DNA of 14,610 nucleotides from Asparagopsis taxiformis (GCA_030407315.1 JALQPE010000977.1:1-14610); one strand, 5' to 3'; positions 1 through 9,145 are shown, counted from the stretch's first letter. Notes: generated by a model from the sequence alone, not told the origin. A program made the numbers and translations.

Positions 1-1
1 G

Positions 2-397
2 TCAGCATTCATTTCATCGCGAAACCCGTCTTCAGCTCAATGGAAACCTTACCCTTACTTCATCACCTATTCTGCACCACCTATACAACATCAAAATGAA
101 CCAGAAAACGTCAGACTAAAAACCCATGCATCCCTTATTGCACACCCGCGAGATCCTCACAGCCACTTACTTACCTGCCTCCCATGGTTTCACAACATGC
201 AAACCATGACTCACGAAGCTTCTAATGAATCAATATCGCATCAACGACAACAGTACGACTCAAAACACACGCTTCCCTCGCTGCATACTCTCCAAACTGG
301 CATACTCACCGTCGTTCTATCCTCTACACCAAACAAAGGAAACACGACCAAAGAACCTCAGCCAGTGACGGCGGAGAAGTGGAATTCCACAGGTTAA
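2..397 (+). CDS. Partial open frame entering from the left edge, product unknown
   Basis: Frame 2 is open from the first base to a TAA at 395-397 (about 131 codons), which is long for this sequence. The first in-frame ATG is at 197, but the frame is already open to the window edge, so that ATG need not be the start. The translation has ordinary composition, Ser/Thr/His/Gln-rich towards the C-terminus (for example NESISHQRQQYDSKHT). I see no signal peptide, membrane segment or known motif. It would be the 3' end or last exon of a gene upstream of the window. No family is recognised and chance openness is possible. Confidence 0.3.
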   Translation, partial: SAFISSRNPSSAQWKPYPYFITYSAPPIQHQNEPENVRLKTHASLIAHPRDPHSHLLTCLPWFHNMQTMTHEASNESISHQRQQYDSKHTLPSLHTLQTGILTVVLSSTPNKGNTTKEPQPVTAEKWNSTG

Positions 398-870
398 CCT
401 GCGGCGTCGACTGGACAGCTTTCAACGTCAGCTTAAGTCCTGCTGTGCATACTCCATATCATCGCCGGTATTGAGATTAATAATGGCCCAAGCCATGGTC
501 TCTGAACTCCCGAATGATGAGATCCGGATCGAGAACATCGGAATGGTATAATCATATATATCACAATCCATTTGCTTCCCTTAATGATCCCTGTAATATC
601 CACTGTAAAGCACAAACTTATTCCATGAAGTTCGCAATTAATATAATTTTATTATTTCAAATGAATTAATTGAAAATCCATCTCCCACGGCGGTCATTCA
701 TCCTTCCAAGCGCACGTTGCCAGCAAAATGTGTGACCTAGCGGTGATGATTGATCGCTCAGGCACATTCCACCATTGGGCTGCCAGAAGTGAGCACAAAA
801 CTGATACCCACAAAACCACGAGAACATTACAAACGAGGTCTCGAACGCACATTTGGAGTACAATATAAAT
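398..870. other. Intergenic stretch, no gene seen
   Basis: AT-richer sequence between the left-edge open frame and the large inverted repeat. Only short minus-strand frames occur (for example 666-863) and none has a recognisable motif. An AT-rich patch lies around 635-670. I see no RNA gene, palindrome or module copy. It acts as the outer flank of the inverted-repeat element, and no clear target-site duplication can be picked out against the other flank near 8569. Confidence 0.5.
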
Positions 871-1280
871 ACTATACAACAAACTCTACTCGCTATCTCA
901 GACGACGCGGCTCACAAGTGGCGTAGTCCCAATTTCCGTAACGCCTTTCCTGATGCTTAAAAGTAAAAAACACGTCAAAACGTATATCAGAAATGAGTGC
1001 GAGAGTTTTCTGCACAGGAGATGCTGAGCCACCAAATTGATTTTTCGGAAATTTTAGAATTTCTGGGCTGGCCAGCAATGCAATCGAGCTGGACATCCAC
1101 CGACGTCCATTTCAGGTTGATCGTGAGAGAGTAGGGCGGGACCATGATGAAACAAGGACCAAGACCTGTCCCTGACGTGTTGAGCCTGAAATCGACCCTT
1201 CGTAAGACGCGATTTTGGCTTACAGTTAGTGCTTACAGAAGCCAGTGATGACCCCGGTCGGGGCAGCAGCCGGTTCCTGG

Positions 1281-1779
1281 GGCCGTTGTGGCCAAATTAG
1301 ACACCTTGATTTGAATTGAAATTTGGGCTATTCTCAAAAACATGCACATGTGAACATGTTTTTGAGATGGGGGTCTGCCGTACGGCACAATCGACCCGCC
1401 CAAATCGATGATTTTTCACAATTTTTTTCTGCCCGAAATTTTAGAATTTCTGGGCTGGCCAGCAGTGCAATCGAGCTGGACATCCACAGGACGTCCATTT
1501 CAGGTTGGTCGTGTGCTGCCCACATCCATGCATTGCAGCAACTAAGCAGGCGGGCTCACTACTCATACAAAGTGCACGGAATATGAGTAACGTGATGTGT
1601 GAGTGTTGTTTGTCGTGAGGATGTAAGGTGGGACCATGATGAAACAGGGAAAAGATGTCTCCCTAGCATAACTTGGGCTTGAAGCCTGGAATCGACCCTT
1701 CGTGAGATGTGGCTTTGCTTACAGTTGGTGCTTACAGAAGCCAGTGACGGCCCCGGCCGGGGCAGCAGCCGGTTCCTGG
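1281..1779 (+). repeat. 0.5-kb tandem unit B, left arm (single, recombinant copy)
   Basis: The unit runs from one GGCCGTTGTGGCC (1281-1293) to the next (1780-1792), a period of 499 bp. It contains hairpin 1332-1367, palindrome 1377-1386, the GAAATTTTAGAATTTC block near 1435-1450, GGACGTCC near 1489-1496, and a CCCCGGCCGGGG palindrome at 1751-1762. Its outer part matches the right-arm unit 7657-8157. Its end, after the shared block 1684-1703, instead matches the other right-arm unit, 7160-7656. Confidence 0.85.
1332..1386. repeat. Hairpin plus GCCGTACGGC palindrome, copy L1
   Basis: TCTCAAAAACATG (1332-1344) pairs perfectly with CATGTTTTTGAGA (1355-1367). The 10-nt loop begins with CACATGTG, itself self-complementary. 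GCCGTACGGC follows at 1377-1386. Confidence 0.95.
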
Positions 1780-1830
1780 GGCCGTTGTGGCCAAATTAGA
1801 CACCTTGATTTGAATTGAAATTTGGGCTAT

Positions 1831-1887
1831 TCTCAAAAACATGCACATGTGAACATGTTTTTGAGATGGGGGTGTGCCGTACGGCAC
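1831..1887. repeat. Hairpin plus 14-nt palindrome, copy L2
   Basis: The same 36-nt hairpin lies at 1831-1866. Here the following palindrome is a perfect 14-mer, GTGCCGTACGGCAC (1874-1887). Confidence 0.95.
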
Positions 1888-2034
1888 TTTCGACCGCCCA
1901 AATCGATATAATTTTGCAATTTTTTTCTGACTGAAATTTTAGAATTTCTGGGCTCGCCAGCAATGCAATTGAGCTGGACATTCACCGGACGTCCATTTCA
2001 GGTTGGTCGAGTATTGCACATGGATACAGTTTTG

Positions 2035-2125
2035 CAGCTATTTCTCAGCCCAACATTTTAGAATTTCAGGGCTGACCAGCAATGTAACCGAGCCGGACTT
2101 CCACTGGACGTCCATTTCAAGTTAG
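2035..2125 (+). repeat. Degenerate extra copy of the GAAATT/GGACGTCC sub-block
   Basis: Within module C a second, diverged copy of the sub-block of about 90 bp follows the first (1920-2005). It keeps TTTTAGAATTTC-like, CCAGCAATG-like and GGACGTCCATTTCA words but has no hairpin. The mirror copy is at about 6823-6910 in the right arm. It shows that the sub-block duplicates independently of the full 0.5-kb unit. Confidence 0.75.
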
Positions 2126-2345
2126 GCTAGTGCTGCACATTTGCTCGCATCGCAGCAACTAAGCAAGTGTTGACAGCACCGAGATGCCATGCAGACAAGG
2201 GGGAATCGGCTGCAAACGGCTTCCCTGGTCGGCGGCTGGATGTCTGGATGTGAATGGCTGCAAGCATGGAAATCTTGCTACCGCACAGCGCATACACACT
2301 GCAGCAGCACATCACTGACGCATGCGAAAGTTGGGTGCTGCAGTG

Positions 2346-2380
2346 CGTGGTTGTTTGTGTGTTTGTGTGTTTGTGTGTGT
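2346..2380 (+). repeat. Short GT microsatellite in left module D
   Basis: About 35 bp of GT/GTTT repeats. It occupies the same position as the 282-bp CA tract in the right arm and represents its short allele. Confidence 0.9.
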
Positions 2381-2872
2381 ATGACGAACCTTGTGGTATC
2401 CCTAGGCGTGCACTGGTTCAAAAAGTTTGGACTGCCCCATCGGTCGTACTTTGGCGCATTTACATGCATCGGAGAACGACCAAGGAGGTAGAGCAGCAAT
2501 CGCTGTTGGCTGAGCGTCCAAACTGGAGGGCTTGGGGCAATGGTTCTATAGCAGTCATTTATAGGACGCCCACCGTTGATGACTGAGATCCACGGTGGGT
2601 TTAGTATTCATGGTGTTGTCCTGCATTGGCGGACGTCGAAGACGAGTACTTCCAGTGAGCGTCCAAGGTGAACAGCTCAGCAGAGGATTATGATGTGGAT
2701 GTGAAGGCATGGATGAGGCCAGCAGGAACGTTTCTGCAAGATGGGCGTGAGTGGGTAAGTGAGCGGGGAGGGGCCGCTCGGGGCGCTTGGTAGCTTCTGG
2801 GGCCGTTGTGGCCAAATTAGAATCAAGCCTATGTCCGGCGGACGTCCTGAATTGCTTTATTTTTTGGGCTAT

Positions 2873-2929
2873 TCTCAAAAACATGCACATGTGAACATGT
2901 TTTTGAGATGGGGGTGTGCCGTACGGCAC
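2873..2929. repeat. Hairpin plus 14-nt palindrome, copy L3 (inner)
   Basis: Hairpin 2873-2908 and palindrome 2916-2929. This is the copy nearest the core on the left. Confidence 0.95.
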
Positions 2930-3194
2930 TTTCGACCGCCCAAATCGATGTATTTTTGCATTTTTTTTCTGACTGAAATTTTAGAATTTCTGGGCTCGCC
3001 AGCAATGCAATTGCGCTGGTCATTCACCGGACGTCCATTTCCATTTCAGATCTACTGGTTGCACTAGGCCTGAAAGTGTTTCTGGATAGGGCCGAATAAC
3101 GACCTGGGCAGCACGCACTGCGTAAGATGATCTGTGTGATGCAGACTGCAAGGATTTCTATGGTGATTCTGGCTGGGGAATGTGGTAAGCTTGA

Positions 3195-3482
3195 TTGTTG
3201 CGTGGCTTTGTATCTCCTTGCCTGCCATTTTGCTTGGATATTTACACGAGCGATCAAACCGAAGACGCCGACTCGGCACAACTACCAACTCTCCTAGCTT
3301 CGAGTCAGCGCCATCTAATTGCAACTTGTGACACTCAAGACGAATACGTTGTGCTGATCTCTGCAATGAAAATTGAGTTAGTGCTGCAGTTCTTTTGGTC
3401 GATGCCAATATGCAGGGATACTGTTTACACCTTTTGGGAGTCAAGAAGTTCTCAGATTGCAAATCAAATCAGATCATGGTAG
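3195..3482 (+). CDS. Unrecognised open frame in the core, possible exon
   Basis: This is a 95-codon open frame ending in TAG at 3480-3482. It has no ATG at its start; the first in-frame ATG is at 3366, so it would be an exon or a fragment. The translation looks protein-like: an acidic stretch (SDQTEDADSAQ) is followed by a hydrophobic/aromatic part (VVLISAMKIELVLQFFWSM). No domain is recognised. It starts about 160 bp inside the left arm and is the first plus-strand frame of the core. A competing 132-codon minus-strand frame (3064-3462) overlaps it and cannot be excluded. Coding is a guess from composition and length only. Confidence 0.25.
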   Translation: MLRGFVSPCLPFCLDIYTSDQTEDADSAQLPTLLASSQRHLIATCDTQDEYVVLISAMKIELVLQFFWSMPICRDTVYTFWESRSSQIANQIRSW

Positions 3483-3718
3483 AATATCTGACTTTTCTCT
3501 CTTCCCTTCACCACATCTGCATCCGGAGCTGAGCCAAGCTGAGCTGGAGGGAACCCGGCCGCTGACCCCTGTCATTCTCATAAAAATCTTTAATGCAATA
3601 CTATTCGTGTATGGTAATGTAAGTGCTAATGAAAATGTATACAAGTCTAGAATAAACGTTGCAGTGGTTCTTTGTAGCTATCGATACTTGCTAAAAATCT
3701 GTAGCTTTTGCTTCTCGC

Positions 3719-3970
3719 ATGGACGAGTTGCAGTCTTTGTGTTTGTTTCATTTCTGCCACAAACGAGAGGCAATCAGGGTCTGTGTGCACATAGAGAATG
3801 ATTTAATATATGCGCTCATTGCCGTCGTAGATACTTTTAACAATGGCCAGTACGTTTCTCTCGGCCGCCGCGGGTACGGTCGGACTGAAAGATCGGGGAG
3901 ATGTGTGGAGAGTAGTGTTTGGATAGAGACGAACGTTGTGATGGATGGAATGGTGATGATTTCATGCTGA
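3719..3970 (+). CDS. Unrecognised 83-residue open frame in the core
   Basis: ATG at 3719 to TGA at 3968-3970. The N-terminus is Cys/His-containing (CLFHFCHKRE, then VCVH), followed by a mixed hydrophilic part (NNGQYVSLGRRGYGRTERS). The spacing C-x4-C-H is suggestive but does not match a finger I know. The frame overlaps another open frame (3457-3801). That frame contains a good donor-like word (GTAAGT at 3619-3624) and a possible acceptor (TTGCAG near 3659-3664), so the true gene structure, if any, could be spliced. Confidence 0.22.
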   Translation: MDELQSLCLFHFCHKREAIRVCVHIENDLIYALIAVVDTFNNGQYVSLGRRGYGRTERSGRCVESSVWIETNVVMDGMVMISC

Positions 3971-4083
3971 AGCGATGGGAGATGGATGGATATGGTTGAA
4001 TGAAATCTAGTATTCCGAAGGAGGCCTTTTCTCGAGGAAGAGGCATTATATTCTCACAAAGCATGTAGATACTGGTTTCCAGT

Positions 4084-4333
4084 TTGGTATGCTATTGTAG
4101 CTCAATTCACATCTTATCTACACGTACGTATGGAGAGAGATCCAAGTGTGCGTGGCACAAGTCCAACGGTGAAACAACGCAGTATGAAACTACCACAGAT
4201 AAGGCGGCGTACAAAATCCTCGACTCAAGGCAGCTCTCAGGCTTTCGTGAGCACCGACTTCGTTCCACCAAGATGTTGCGGAAATATGTGCTGGTCTAAC
4301 TTGATACGACCATTGGACAGTTTTGCTCTCTAA
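4084..4333 (+). CDS. Two overlapping unrecognised open frames in the core
   Basis: Frame a (4084-4299, 71 codons) and frame b (ATG at 4130 to 4333, 67 codons) overlap, and only one could be coding. Frame a reads with ordinary protein composition and includes a CAWH tetrad and an ETTTDKAAYKIL segment. Frame b is basic (KQRSMKLPQIRRRTKSS). Neither matches a family I know, and they are listed together because the sequence alone does not decide between them. Confidence 0.2.
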
Positions 4334-4415
4334 GCAATGAGCGAAAAATCAATGATTGCGCGTGTCGTCGGTACGGTCTTGTAATGTTGGCTCAACCAAT
4401 AACATCTAACGTTGA

Positions 4416-4688
4416 GTTATCCACCCTCCGCCGTGTCGTGTCGTAAATTTGCACAGAAAATTTGTTTCAAATCTTTGCTCCAATTATCAGCTCAAATACG
4501 GCATTGATCTCCAGCTTCATCTGGACAGAAACACCGATCGCTCGATGTCTGTCTCAGATAAACCGCAGTCAAACGCCATGCGGAAAGTTTCATCGCTTCC
4601 CGTTGCGACTGAATCTGCAAACGCCACACAAAAATTTGCCCTTTCCGCGTCCGGAACGAACGCCGACTACATGTCGTCAGGTTCCTGA
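4416..4688 (+). CDS. Unrecognised open frame, possible last exon of a plus-strand gene
   Basis: Open from just after a stop at 4413-4415 to a TGA at 4686-4688. The first in-frame ATG is at 4545. A TTTGCACAG word ending at 4456 resembles a 3' splice site, so the coding part could begin there. The C-terminal part is Ser/Ala/Thr-rich (SLPVATESANATQKF). It is the last plus-strand frame before the convergent minus-strand frames begin at 4835. No domain is recognised. Confidence 0.22.
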   Translation, partial: VIHPPPCRVVNLHRKFVSNLCSNYQLKYGIDLQLHLDRNTDRSMSVSDKPQSNAMRKVSSLPVATESANATQKFALSASGTNADYMSSGS

Positions 4689-4834
4689 TCGACTGGATCG
4701 ATGGAGCTTGCTCTGCAGGAGAGCAGGACAGGCGGTTTGTTATGCCTGGACAATTTCCATACCGATCTCCCTTCTTGAGTGCAAAATTACGAGTCTAGAA
4801 ATTGACCTGCATCGGCTGCTGTATCACATCTGTG

Positions 4835-5035
4835 CTAAGGATTGATGATACCCGTACCGCTGAGAAATTGCAGCTCTGGTAACGTGGGGATGATGTGCTG
4901 AACACGCAGAACGCTGATCCATAACGGGACTGCTTCATAGGCATAGTACGGAATGTATTGAGACAGCCCAAGCGAATTCAGGAGGGAGCACCAGGGCAGT
5001 GCGCGGTGACTCAGCAGATACCAGTGGTGAGTGGT
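4835..5035 (-). CDS. Unrecognised minus-strand open frame, possible last exon
   Basis: Sixty-six codons are open between a TAG immediately upstream (5036-5038) and a TAG at 4835-4837. The translation is aromatic and hydrophobic with a natural look (SLLNSLGLSQYIPYYAYEAV, then LRVQHIIPTLPELQFL). It has no start codon near its beginning. The preceding bases end in TTTAG, so an exon after an intron is possible. It lies 35 bp downstream of the zinc-finger-like frame on the same strand but in another frame. The two could be exons of one gene or pieces broken by a frameshift. Confidence 0.28.
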   Translation of the reverse strand, partial: TTHHWYLLSHRALPWCSLLNSLGLSQYIPYYAYEAVPLWISVLRVQHIIPTLPELQFLSGTGIINP

Positions 5036-5072
5036 CTAAATGGGGCTACACACGAGTTTGTCAATGAACAGT

Positions 5073-5500
5073 CTAGTTTAGTTTGGAAATGTGTCGGATG
5101 GATGGTATGTTGTAAATGTCGACAGATTTGAGGAAGCGATAGAAGCAATCAGCACCGTGTAGTTGCATCAAGGCTTTAGTGGCCATTGCTAGAGAACTTT
5201 CTCCAATGCCCTTATTGCAGGATGGGCAGAAAACCCGGCCGGTTTCGAGATTGAAGAATTCATTGCGCAGATTGAATGAATGCAATTGACGGAGAATGCA
5301 GAAGTATACAATGGTATCGTTTTGCAGGGTGACGTAGGGGAAACATGTTGGGCTTGTTGGAAATGCTGAGAGCGATGATGAGATCCAGTCGTTTCCGTCG
5401 TAGATGGCAGTGCTTATTTTCTGCACGGCTAGCTTGTCTGCTGGGCGACTGGGCGGTATTGGCGTACGATGAAGCGGGACTGGTGGTGTTTAAATGACAT
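5073..5500 (-). CDS. Candidate gene with a zinc-finger-like C-x2-C-x19-H-x3-C pattern
   Basis: The minus-strand frame is open from 5489 down to a stop at 5073-5075, about 138 codons. It contains FCPSC and, 19 residues on, HGADC, giving C-x2-C-x19-H-x3-C, which could bind one zinc ion. There is no ATG near the frame's start. An ATG in a favourable A-rich context at 5498-5500 lies in another frame. A putative 47-bp intron (5421-5467, starting GTACGC and ending GTGCAG) would join it in phase to the main frame. That would give about 126 residues. The start sits about 160 bp inside the right arm, so the arm could supply the promoter. The family is unrecognised. This is the best protein candidate in the core, but the splice model is inference. 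Confidence 0.35.
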
Positions 5501-5764
5501 TTTTTGTTTGAAGATGGATGTATGTGTGCGACTAGAATGTAGTAAGAGCATGAAAATGTTTATGTTTGATGGGCGTCGCATGTTGGGGGACTTTATGTCG
5601 TGTGGGGCAATAATGTATCAGGTATTTGAAGCAGACAGCAATCGCTTGAGCGCATATAGACGTCCGGTGAATGACCAGCGCAATTGCATTGCTGGCGAGC
5701 CCAGAAATTCTAAAATTTCAGTCAGAAAAAAAATGCAAAAATACATCGATTTGGGCGGTCGAAA

Positions 5765-5821
5765 GTGCCGTACGGCACACCCCCATCTCAAAAACATGTT
5801 CACATGTGCATGTTTTTGAGA
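5765..5821. repeat. 14-nt palindrome plus hairpin, copy R1 (inner)
   Basis: Mirror of 2873-2929: palindrome 5765-5778 and hairpin 5786-5821, with the same spacing as on the left. Confidence 0.95.
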
Positions 5822-6310
5822 ATAGCCCAAAAAATAAAGCAATTCAGGACGTCTGCCGGACATAGGCTTGATTCTAATTTGGCCACAACGGCCCCAGAAG
5901 CTACCAAGCGCCCCGAGCGGCCCCTCCCCGCTCACTTACCCACTCACGCCCATCTTGCAGAAACGTTCCTGCTGGCCTCATCCATGCCTTCACATCCACA
6001 TCATAATCCTCTGCTGAGCTGTTCACCTTGGACGCTCACTGGAAGTACTCGTCTTCGACGTCCGCCAATGCAGGACAACACCATGAATACTAAACCCACC
6101 GTGGATCTCAGTCATCAACGGTGGGCGTCCTATAAATGACTGCTATAGAACCATTGCCCCAAGCCCTCCAGTTTGGACGCTCAGCCAACAGTGATTGCTG
6201 CTCTACCTCCTTGGTCGTTCTCCGATGCATGTAAATGCGCCAAAGTACGACCGATGGGGCAGTCCAAACTTTTTGTACCAGTGCACGCCTAGGGATACCA
6301 CAAGGTTCGT

Positions 6311-6592
<282 letters not shown>

Positions 6593-7051
6593 GCACTGCA
6601 GCACCCAACTTTCGCATGCGTCAGTGATGTGCTGCTGCAGTGTGTATGCGCTGTGCGGTAGCAAGATTTCCATGCTTGCAGCCATTCACATCCAGACATC
6701 CAGCCGCCGACCAGGGAAGCCGTTTGCAGCCGATTCTCCCTTGTCTGCATGGCATCTCGGTGCTGTCAACACTTGCTTAGTTGCTGCGATGCGAGCAAAT
6801 GTGCAGCACTAGCCTAACTTGAAATGGACGTCCAGTAGAAGTCCGGCTCGGTTACATTGCTGGTCAGCCCTGAAATTCTAAAATGTTGGGCTGAGAAATA
6901 GCTGCAAAACTGTATCCATGTGCAATACTCGACCAACCTGAAATGGACGTCCGGTGAATGTCCAGCTCAATTGCATTGCTGGCGAGCCCAGAAATTCTAA
7001 AATTTCAGTCAGAAAAAAAATGCAAAATTATATCGATTTGGGCGGTCGAAA

Positions 7052-7108
7052 GTGCCGTACGGCACACCCCCATCTCAAAAACATGTTCACATGTGCATGT
7101 TTTTGAGA
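7052..7108. repeat. 14-nt palindrome plus hairpin, copy R2
   Basis: Mirror of 1831-1887: palindrome 7052-7065 and hairpin 7073-7108. Confidence 0.95.
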
Positions 7109-7159
7109 ATAGCCCAAATTTCAATTCAAATCAAGGTGTCTAATTTGGCCACAACGGCC

Positions 7160-7656
7160 CCAGGAACCGGCTGCTGCCCCGGCCGGGGCCGTCACTGGCT
7201 TCTGTAAGCACCAACTGTAAGCAAAGCCACATCTCACGAAGGGTCGATTCCAGGCTCAGGCTCAATACGCCAGGGCGAAGTTTTGGTCCTTGTTTCGACA
7301 TGCTCCCACCCCACTTTCTCACGACAAACACTGCTCATCCATCATGCTGCACATGCTACGTGCACTTCGTATGAGCAGTGGGCCCGCCTGCGTGGTTGCT
7401 GTAATGCGTAGATGTGAGCAGCATACGAACAACCCAGAATGGACGTCTGGTGGATGTCCGGCTCAATTGCATTGCTGGCGAGCCCAGAAATTCTAAAATT
7501 TCGGGCAGAAAAAAATTGTGAAAAATCATCGATTTGGGCGGGTCGATTGTGCCGTACGGCAGACCCCCATCTCAAAAACATGTTCACATGTGCATGTTTT
7601 TGAGAATAGCCCAAATTTCAATTCAAATCAAGGTGTCTAATTTGGCCACAACGGCC
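7160..7656 (-). repeat. 0.5-kb tandem unit B'1, right arm
   Basis: Unit of 497 bp ending in GGCCACAACGGCC (7644-7656). It has hairpin 7570-7605, palindrome 7551-7560 and a GC palindrome CCCCGGCCGGGG at 7177-7188. Its variable middle (about 7252-7440) differs from unit B'2. No counterpart of that middle exists in the left arm. Confidence 0.85.
7551..7605. repeat. 10-nt palindrome plus hairpin, copy R3
   Basis: GCCGTACGGC 7551-7560 and hairpin 7570-7605 in unit B'1. This unit has no separate counterpart in the left arm. Confidence 0.95.
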
Positions 7657-8157
7657 CCAGGAACCGGCTGCCGCCCCGACCGGGGCCGTCACTGGCTTCG
7701 GTAAGCACTAACTGTAAGCCAAAATCGCGTCTTACGAAGGGTCGATTCCAGGCTTCAAGCCCAAGTTATGCTAGGGAGACATCTTTTTCCCTGTTTCATC
7801 ATGGTCCCACCTTACATCCTCACGACAAACAACACTCACACATCACGTTACTCATATTCCGTGCACTTTGTATGAGTAGTGAGCCCGCCTGCTTAGTTGC
7901 TGCAATGCATGGATGTGGGCAGCACACGACCAACCTGAAATGGACGTCCGGTGGATGTCCGGCTCAATTGCATTGCTGGCGAGCCCAGAAATTCTAAAAT
8001 TTCGGGCAGAAAAAAATTGTGAAAAATCATCGATTTGGGCGGGTCGATTGTGCCGTACGGCAGACCCCCATCTCAAAAACATGTTCACATGTGCATGTTT
8101 TTGAGAATAGCCCAAATTTCAATTCAAATCAAGGTGTCTAATTTGGCCACAACGGCC
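7657..8157 (-). repeat. 0.5-kb tandem unit B'2, right arm
   Basis: Unit of 501 bp with hairpin 8071-8106 and palindrome 8052-8061. The central GC palindrome is CCCCGACCGGGG rather than CCCCGGCCGGGG. The variable middle (about 7750-7930) is nearly identical to the single left-arm unit at 1281-1779. Confidence 0.85.
8052..8106. repeat. 10-nt palindrome plus hairpin, copy R4
   Basis: GCCGTACGGC 8052-8061 and hairpin 8071-8106 in unit B'2. Mirror of 1332-1386. Confidence 0.95.
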
Positions 8158-8687
8158 CCAGGAACCGGCTGCCGCCCCGACCGGGGTCATCACTGGCTTC
8201 TGTAAGCACCAACTGTAAGCCAAAATCGCGTCTTACGAAGGGTCGATTTCAGGCTCAACACGTCAGGGACAGGTCTTGGTCCTTGTTTCATCATGGTCCC
8301 GCCCTACTCTCTCACGATCAACCTGAAATGGACGTCCGGTGGATGTCCAGCTCGATTGCATTGCTGGCCAGCCCAGAAATTCTAAAATTTCCGAAAAATC
8401 AATTGGTGGCCCAGCATCTCCTGTGCCGAAAATTCCCGCGCTCACTTGTGATATACGTCTAGACGTGTTTCGCACTTGTACGCATCAGGGAAGGCGTCAC
8501 GGAAGGTTGAGACTACGCTACTTGTGTACCGCGTCGTCTGAAATAGCGAGTAGTGTTTGTTGTATAGTTGTGGAGTATGCGTCTGGTGGTTTGTAAAGCT
8601 TGCAGAACGGGATAGGGATGTGGGTGGCTCCATTTTATGAATACATGAATACAAATATTCAGGGTTGACGAAGCGGAAAGGCATACG

Positions 8688-8703
8688 CTCATACATGTAT
8701 GAG
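8688..8703. repeat. Perfect 16-nt palindrome
   Basis: CTCATACATGTATGAG is fully self-complementary. It lies 120 bp outside the right arm. No partner copy is seen near the left arm, so its relation to the inverted element is unclear. Confidence 0.9.
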
Positions 8704-9127
8704 TTTGCATAGTGGAGAAAATATTTACATCGAAATTTACATGGAAGAGATGGAGGTTTTAAGGATGAGGTATGAGAGGAAGAAAATTCTTCTGTGGTAT
8801 GAGGATGTGTTCTGTGGGGGGTGGATGGAATCTTGGGATGGGATGGTACAGGGGGAAGTGGAAATGTACGGAGTGCGGGTTTAGATTGGAGTGTGATTCG
8901 GAGAGGAGTGCCGACAAGCATATTATGGGGATTGGGGAGACGCTGCGGGGTGTTGGGGTAGTGAGGGCGGAGGAGGTGTTTAGGTGGGACCGTAGGAGGG
9001 TGCGGTTGAAGGCCCCGAGAGGAGGGGGTTTTAGGAAAGTGAGGAGAAAGAGGTGGGAAGGGGGGTGGCGTCTGTTCTGGCTGTGGTGAGTGGGGATGTG
9101 ATGGGGAAGAAGAGGGTTATTGTATTT

Positions 9128-9145
9128 GGGGAGGGAGGGAGTGGG
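9128..9145 (+). other. G-quadruplex-capable motif
   Basis: Four G-runs (GGGG, GGG, GGG, GGG) are separated by loops of 1, 1 and 3 nt, meeting the usual G3+N1-7 pattern. It lies within the G-rich tract. Near-matches occur elsewhere in the tract, for example around 9295-9310. Confidence 0.8.

Larger units (their letters stand above)
871..3035 (+). repeat. Left arm of a 7.7-kb modular inverted repeat
   Basis: This arm is the reverse complement of 5659-8568. Alignment by eye starts at ACTATACAAC (871-880, matching GTTGTATAGT at 8559-8568) and ends at CCGGACGTC (3027-3035, matching GACGTCCGG at 5659-5667). Modules from outside to inside are: A (871-1280, no hairpin), B (1281-1779), C (1780 to about 2135), D (about 2136-2800, unique sequence with a short GT tract) and E (2801-3035). 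Modules D and E match the other arm almost perfectly. Module A and parts of B differ at many positions. Short open frames recur in each unit but begin at TTG or GTG and run through hairpins, so they are not credited as genes. The arrangement resembles foldback-type or long-TIR DNA elements, or a large inverted duplication. Confidence 0.9.
3036..5658. other. Unique core between the inverted arms
   Basis: This 2.6-kb segment has no counterpart elsewhere in the window and none of the arm modules. Plus-strand open frames occupy the left part (3195-4688) and minus-strand open frames the right part (4835-5500), so any genes converge near 4690-4835. No transposase, helicase, tyrosine-recombinase or replicase motif is recognised. 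If the arms are transposon termini, this is where encoded functions would lie. The frames are short and would need introns, or are decayed. Confidence 0.6.

Noticed and set aside
433..615. 60-codon minus-strand frame left of the inverted repeat
   Set aside because: Short, no motif, and within the range expected by chance.
1323..1586. Recurrent open frame of about 87 codons in each 0.5-kb unit (also 7342-7614 and 7852-8115)
   Set aside because: It starts at TTG, runs straight through the hairpin and both palindromes, and recurs only because the DNA repeats. The minus-strand frame is open as well. No codon-level conservation is evident.
2555..2929. 124-codon minus-strand frame, repeated identically at 5765-6139
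   Set aside because: The identity follows from the inverted repeat. The start is not ATG, the frame crosses a hairpin, and no domain is seen.
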